Assembly (NCBI GenBank): GCA_002292165.1
Contig: DBBK01000045.1
Location: 12,972-19,136 of the forward strand
From: Brevundimonas sp. UBA986
GTDB taxonomy: Bacteria; Pseudomonadota; Alphaproteobacteria; Caulobacterales; Caulobacteraceae
Reading direction: 5' to 3'
Length of the DNA stretch: 6,165 nucleotides
The notes beneath the pieces were generated by a model. The model did not search any database, had not been told where the DNA came from, and was given only the letters and a program-made list of their open reading frames with translations. Below are positions 4,803 through 6,165 of this stretch, piece by piece; positions within the stretch are counted from its first letter, which is position 1, and every line of letters starts with the position of its first letter. Position numbers and translations under genes: made by a program.

Positions 4803-6165
4803 ATGGCCGGTCCAGGTTTCGGCAGACAGGGTGGCCATTCGGGTGGTCGTCCGAGCGGTGGTGGGGGCGGCGCGAAGCCGCAGCGCACCCGTCTGCAACA
4901 GGCCCTCTACTGGGGCGGCGTCCTGGCCATCTGGGGAGCGATCTTCCTGGTGGTCTTCTTCGCCGTCTTCGCGCGCGGCCTGCCGGACACCTCCAGCCTC
5001 TACAATGTCTCGCGCCAGCCCTCGATCACCTATCTGGACCGCAACGGCGCCCTGATCGCCACGCGCGGGACGCAGCAGGCGCCGCCGGCGGATCTGGACA
5101 GCCTGCCCGACTATGTGCCCGCCGCCTTCATCGCCATCGAGGACCGCCGCTTCTGGTGGCACCCGGGCTTCGACCCCATCGGCATGATGCGGGCCGCCGC
5201 GCGCAACATGCGCGCCGGCCGTGTCGTCCAGGGCGGCTCGACCCTGACCCAGCAGCTGGCCAAGAACCTGTTCCTGACCCCGGACCAGAACATGCGCCGC
5301 AAGGTGCAGGAGCTGATGCTGGCCGTCTGGCTGGAGATGAAATTCTCCAAGAAGGAAATCCTCGCCCTCTATCTGAACCGGGTCTATTTCGGCGCCGGCG
5401 CCTATGGGATCGAGGCGGCCTCGCAGCGCTATTTCGACAAATCGGCCAAGGACCTGACCGTTGGGGAGGCCGCGCTTCTGGCCGGCCTGCTGAAGGCCCC
5501 GTCGCGCTATTCGCCGGTCTCGGAATCCAAGCGCGCCGCCACCCGCGCCACCGTCGTTCTGGACCAGATGGTCGCCACCGGCGTCATCACCCCGGCCCAG
5601 CGCGAGCAGGCGGTGCTGGAGCCCGTGCGGGTCTCGCGCACCCTCGCCAGCCAGCACGCCCAGTATTTCATCGACTGGCTCGACAAGCAGATCCGCGGCC
5701 TGGTCGGCGAACCGACCGAGGACATGGTCGTCGAGACCACCCTCGATCTGACGCTGCAGACCTCGGCCGAGCGCGCCGTCAACCGCATCCTGACCCGCGA
5801 TGCCGGCAAGGGCGTGCAGCAGGCGGCGCTGGTGGCCCTGGACGGCGACGGCCGGGTCCGCGCCATGATCGGCGGCGCCTCCTACGCCGACAGCCAGTTC
5901 AACCGCGCCGTCGACGCCCAGCGTCAGGCCGGGTCCTCGTGGAAGCCCTTCGTCTATCTGGCGGCCATGGAGGCCGGCTATACGCCCCAGACCCCCGTGG
6001 TCGACGAGCCGATCACCATCGGCACATGGTCGCCCAAGAACTATTCCGGGACCTTCGGCGGGCCGACCACCATCGCCGACGCCGTGGCCCATTCGACCAA
6101 TACGATCGCCGCCTCGGTCGCCGACAAGATCGGCCGCGACAGCGTCTCGCGCGCCGCCCGCCGTC
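4803..6165 (+). CDS. Class A penicillin-binding protein (PBP1A-like), 3' end outside window
   Basis: Bifunctional peptidoglycan synthase: a GT51 glycosyltransferase polymerises lipid II and a transpeptidase cross-links the peptides, outside the inner membrane. The first 454 residues are visible. A Gly-rich cytoplasmic tail (1-25) precedes one membrane anchor (about 36-57). The GT51 domain has IEDRRFWWHPGFD with catalytic E113, QGGSTLTQQLAKN (143-155), and the segment from ELMLAVWLEMKFSKKEI through LYLNRVYFGAGAYGIEAA (170-206). The transpeptidase has the active-site Ser in G377-S378-SWK381 and the SxN motif S431-T-N433; the KTG motif should lie downstream. Spacing is regular and no inserted domain is seen. 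The start is fixed by GAGGA five bases upstream. Alphaproteobacteria such as Caulobacter carry several paralogues of this kind, and I cannot say which this is, so no symbol is given. It appears to be transcribed separately from the genes before it. Confidence 0.93.
   Translation, partial: MAGPGFGRQGGHSGGRPSGGGGGAKPQRTRLQQALYWGGVLAIWGAIFLVVFFAVFARGLPDTSSLYNVSRQPSITYLDRNGALIATRGTQQAPPADLDSLPDYVPAAFIAIEDRRFWWHPGFDPIGMMRAAARNMRAGRVVQGGSTLTQQLAKNLFLTPDQNMRRKVQELMLAVWLEMKFSKKEILALYLNRVYFGAGAYGIEAASQRYFDKSAKDLTVGEAALLAGLLKAPSRYSPVSESKRAATRATVVLDQMVATGVITPAQREQAVLEPVRVSRTLASQHAQYFIDWLDKQIRGLVGEPTEDMVVETTLDLTLQTSAERAVNRILTRDAGKGVQQAALVALDGDGRVRAMIGGASYADSQFNRAVDAQRQAGSSWKPFVYLAAMEAGYTPQTPVVDEPITIGTWSPKNYSGTFGGPTTIADAVAHSTNTIAASVADKIGRDSVSRAARR

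Noticed and set aside
4716..6092. 458-codon open frame on the minus strand across the penicillin-binding protein gene
   Set aside because: The plus strand encodes unmistakable GT51 and transpeptidase motifs; the antisense product is Gly/Arg/Asp-rich with no fold signature.

Overview
The window is very GC-rich, and its codons end almost always in G or C. The gene content and promoter-like motifs fit an alphaproteobacterium of the Caulobacterales, with Brevundimonas or a close relative the best guess. This rests on composition, protein style and Caulobacter-type promoter sequences; no search was run. It looks like ordinary chromosome: there is no transposase, integrase, phage gene, tRNA, rRNA or CRISPR array.

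Layout. (1) Positions 1-507 (+) hold the 3' part of a TetR-family repressor whose start lies outside the window. (2) Positions 515-582 are a palindromic intergenic element with two hairpins, between the convergent TetR and oxygenase genes. (3) Positions 583-1705 (-) encode a Rieske-type mononuclear-iron oxygenase. Its N-terminal 26 codons are in a different frame from the catalytic part, so it carries an apparent one-base frameshift near 1625-1627. A Caulobacter-style promoter lies so close to its ATG that the transcript may be leaderless. (4) Positions 1706-1847 are a divergent regulatory gap with a perfect 7-bp hairpin just before the next ribosome binding site. (5) Positions 1848-4699 (+) carry four closely spaced genes: an exported alpha/beta hydrolase, an APH(3')-like aminoglycoside kinase, a class I SAM methyltransferase, and a small two-helix membrane protein with paired cysteines. 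Gaps of 6 and 16 bases join the first three. (6) From 4803 to the window edge (+) runs the first 454 codons of a bifunctional class A penicillin-binding protein, with its own ribosome binding site and a plausible promoter.

How they work together. The cell-wall synthase is an independent housekeeping-type gene. The hydrolase-kinase-methyltransferase-membrane protein run is probably co-transcribed, but no common pathway can be shown from sequence. The kinase is the only member with a specific predicted chemistry, phosphorylation of an aminoglycoside-like hydroxyl. The TetR repressor and oxygenase end facing each other, so any regulatory link between them is a guess. The most notable points are the broken oxygenase frame, the APH(3')-like kinase in a chromosomal operon, and an apparent 23-codon insertion in the hydrolase.
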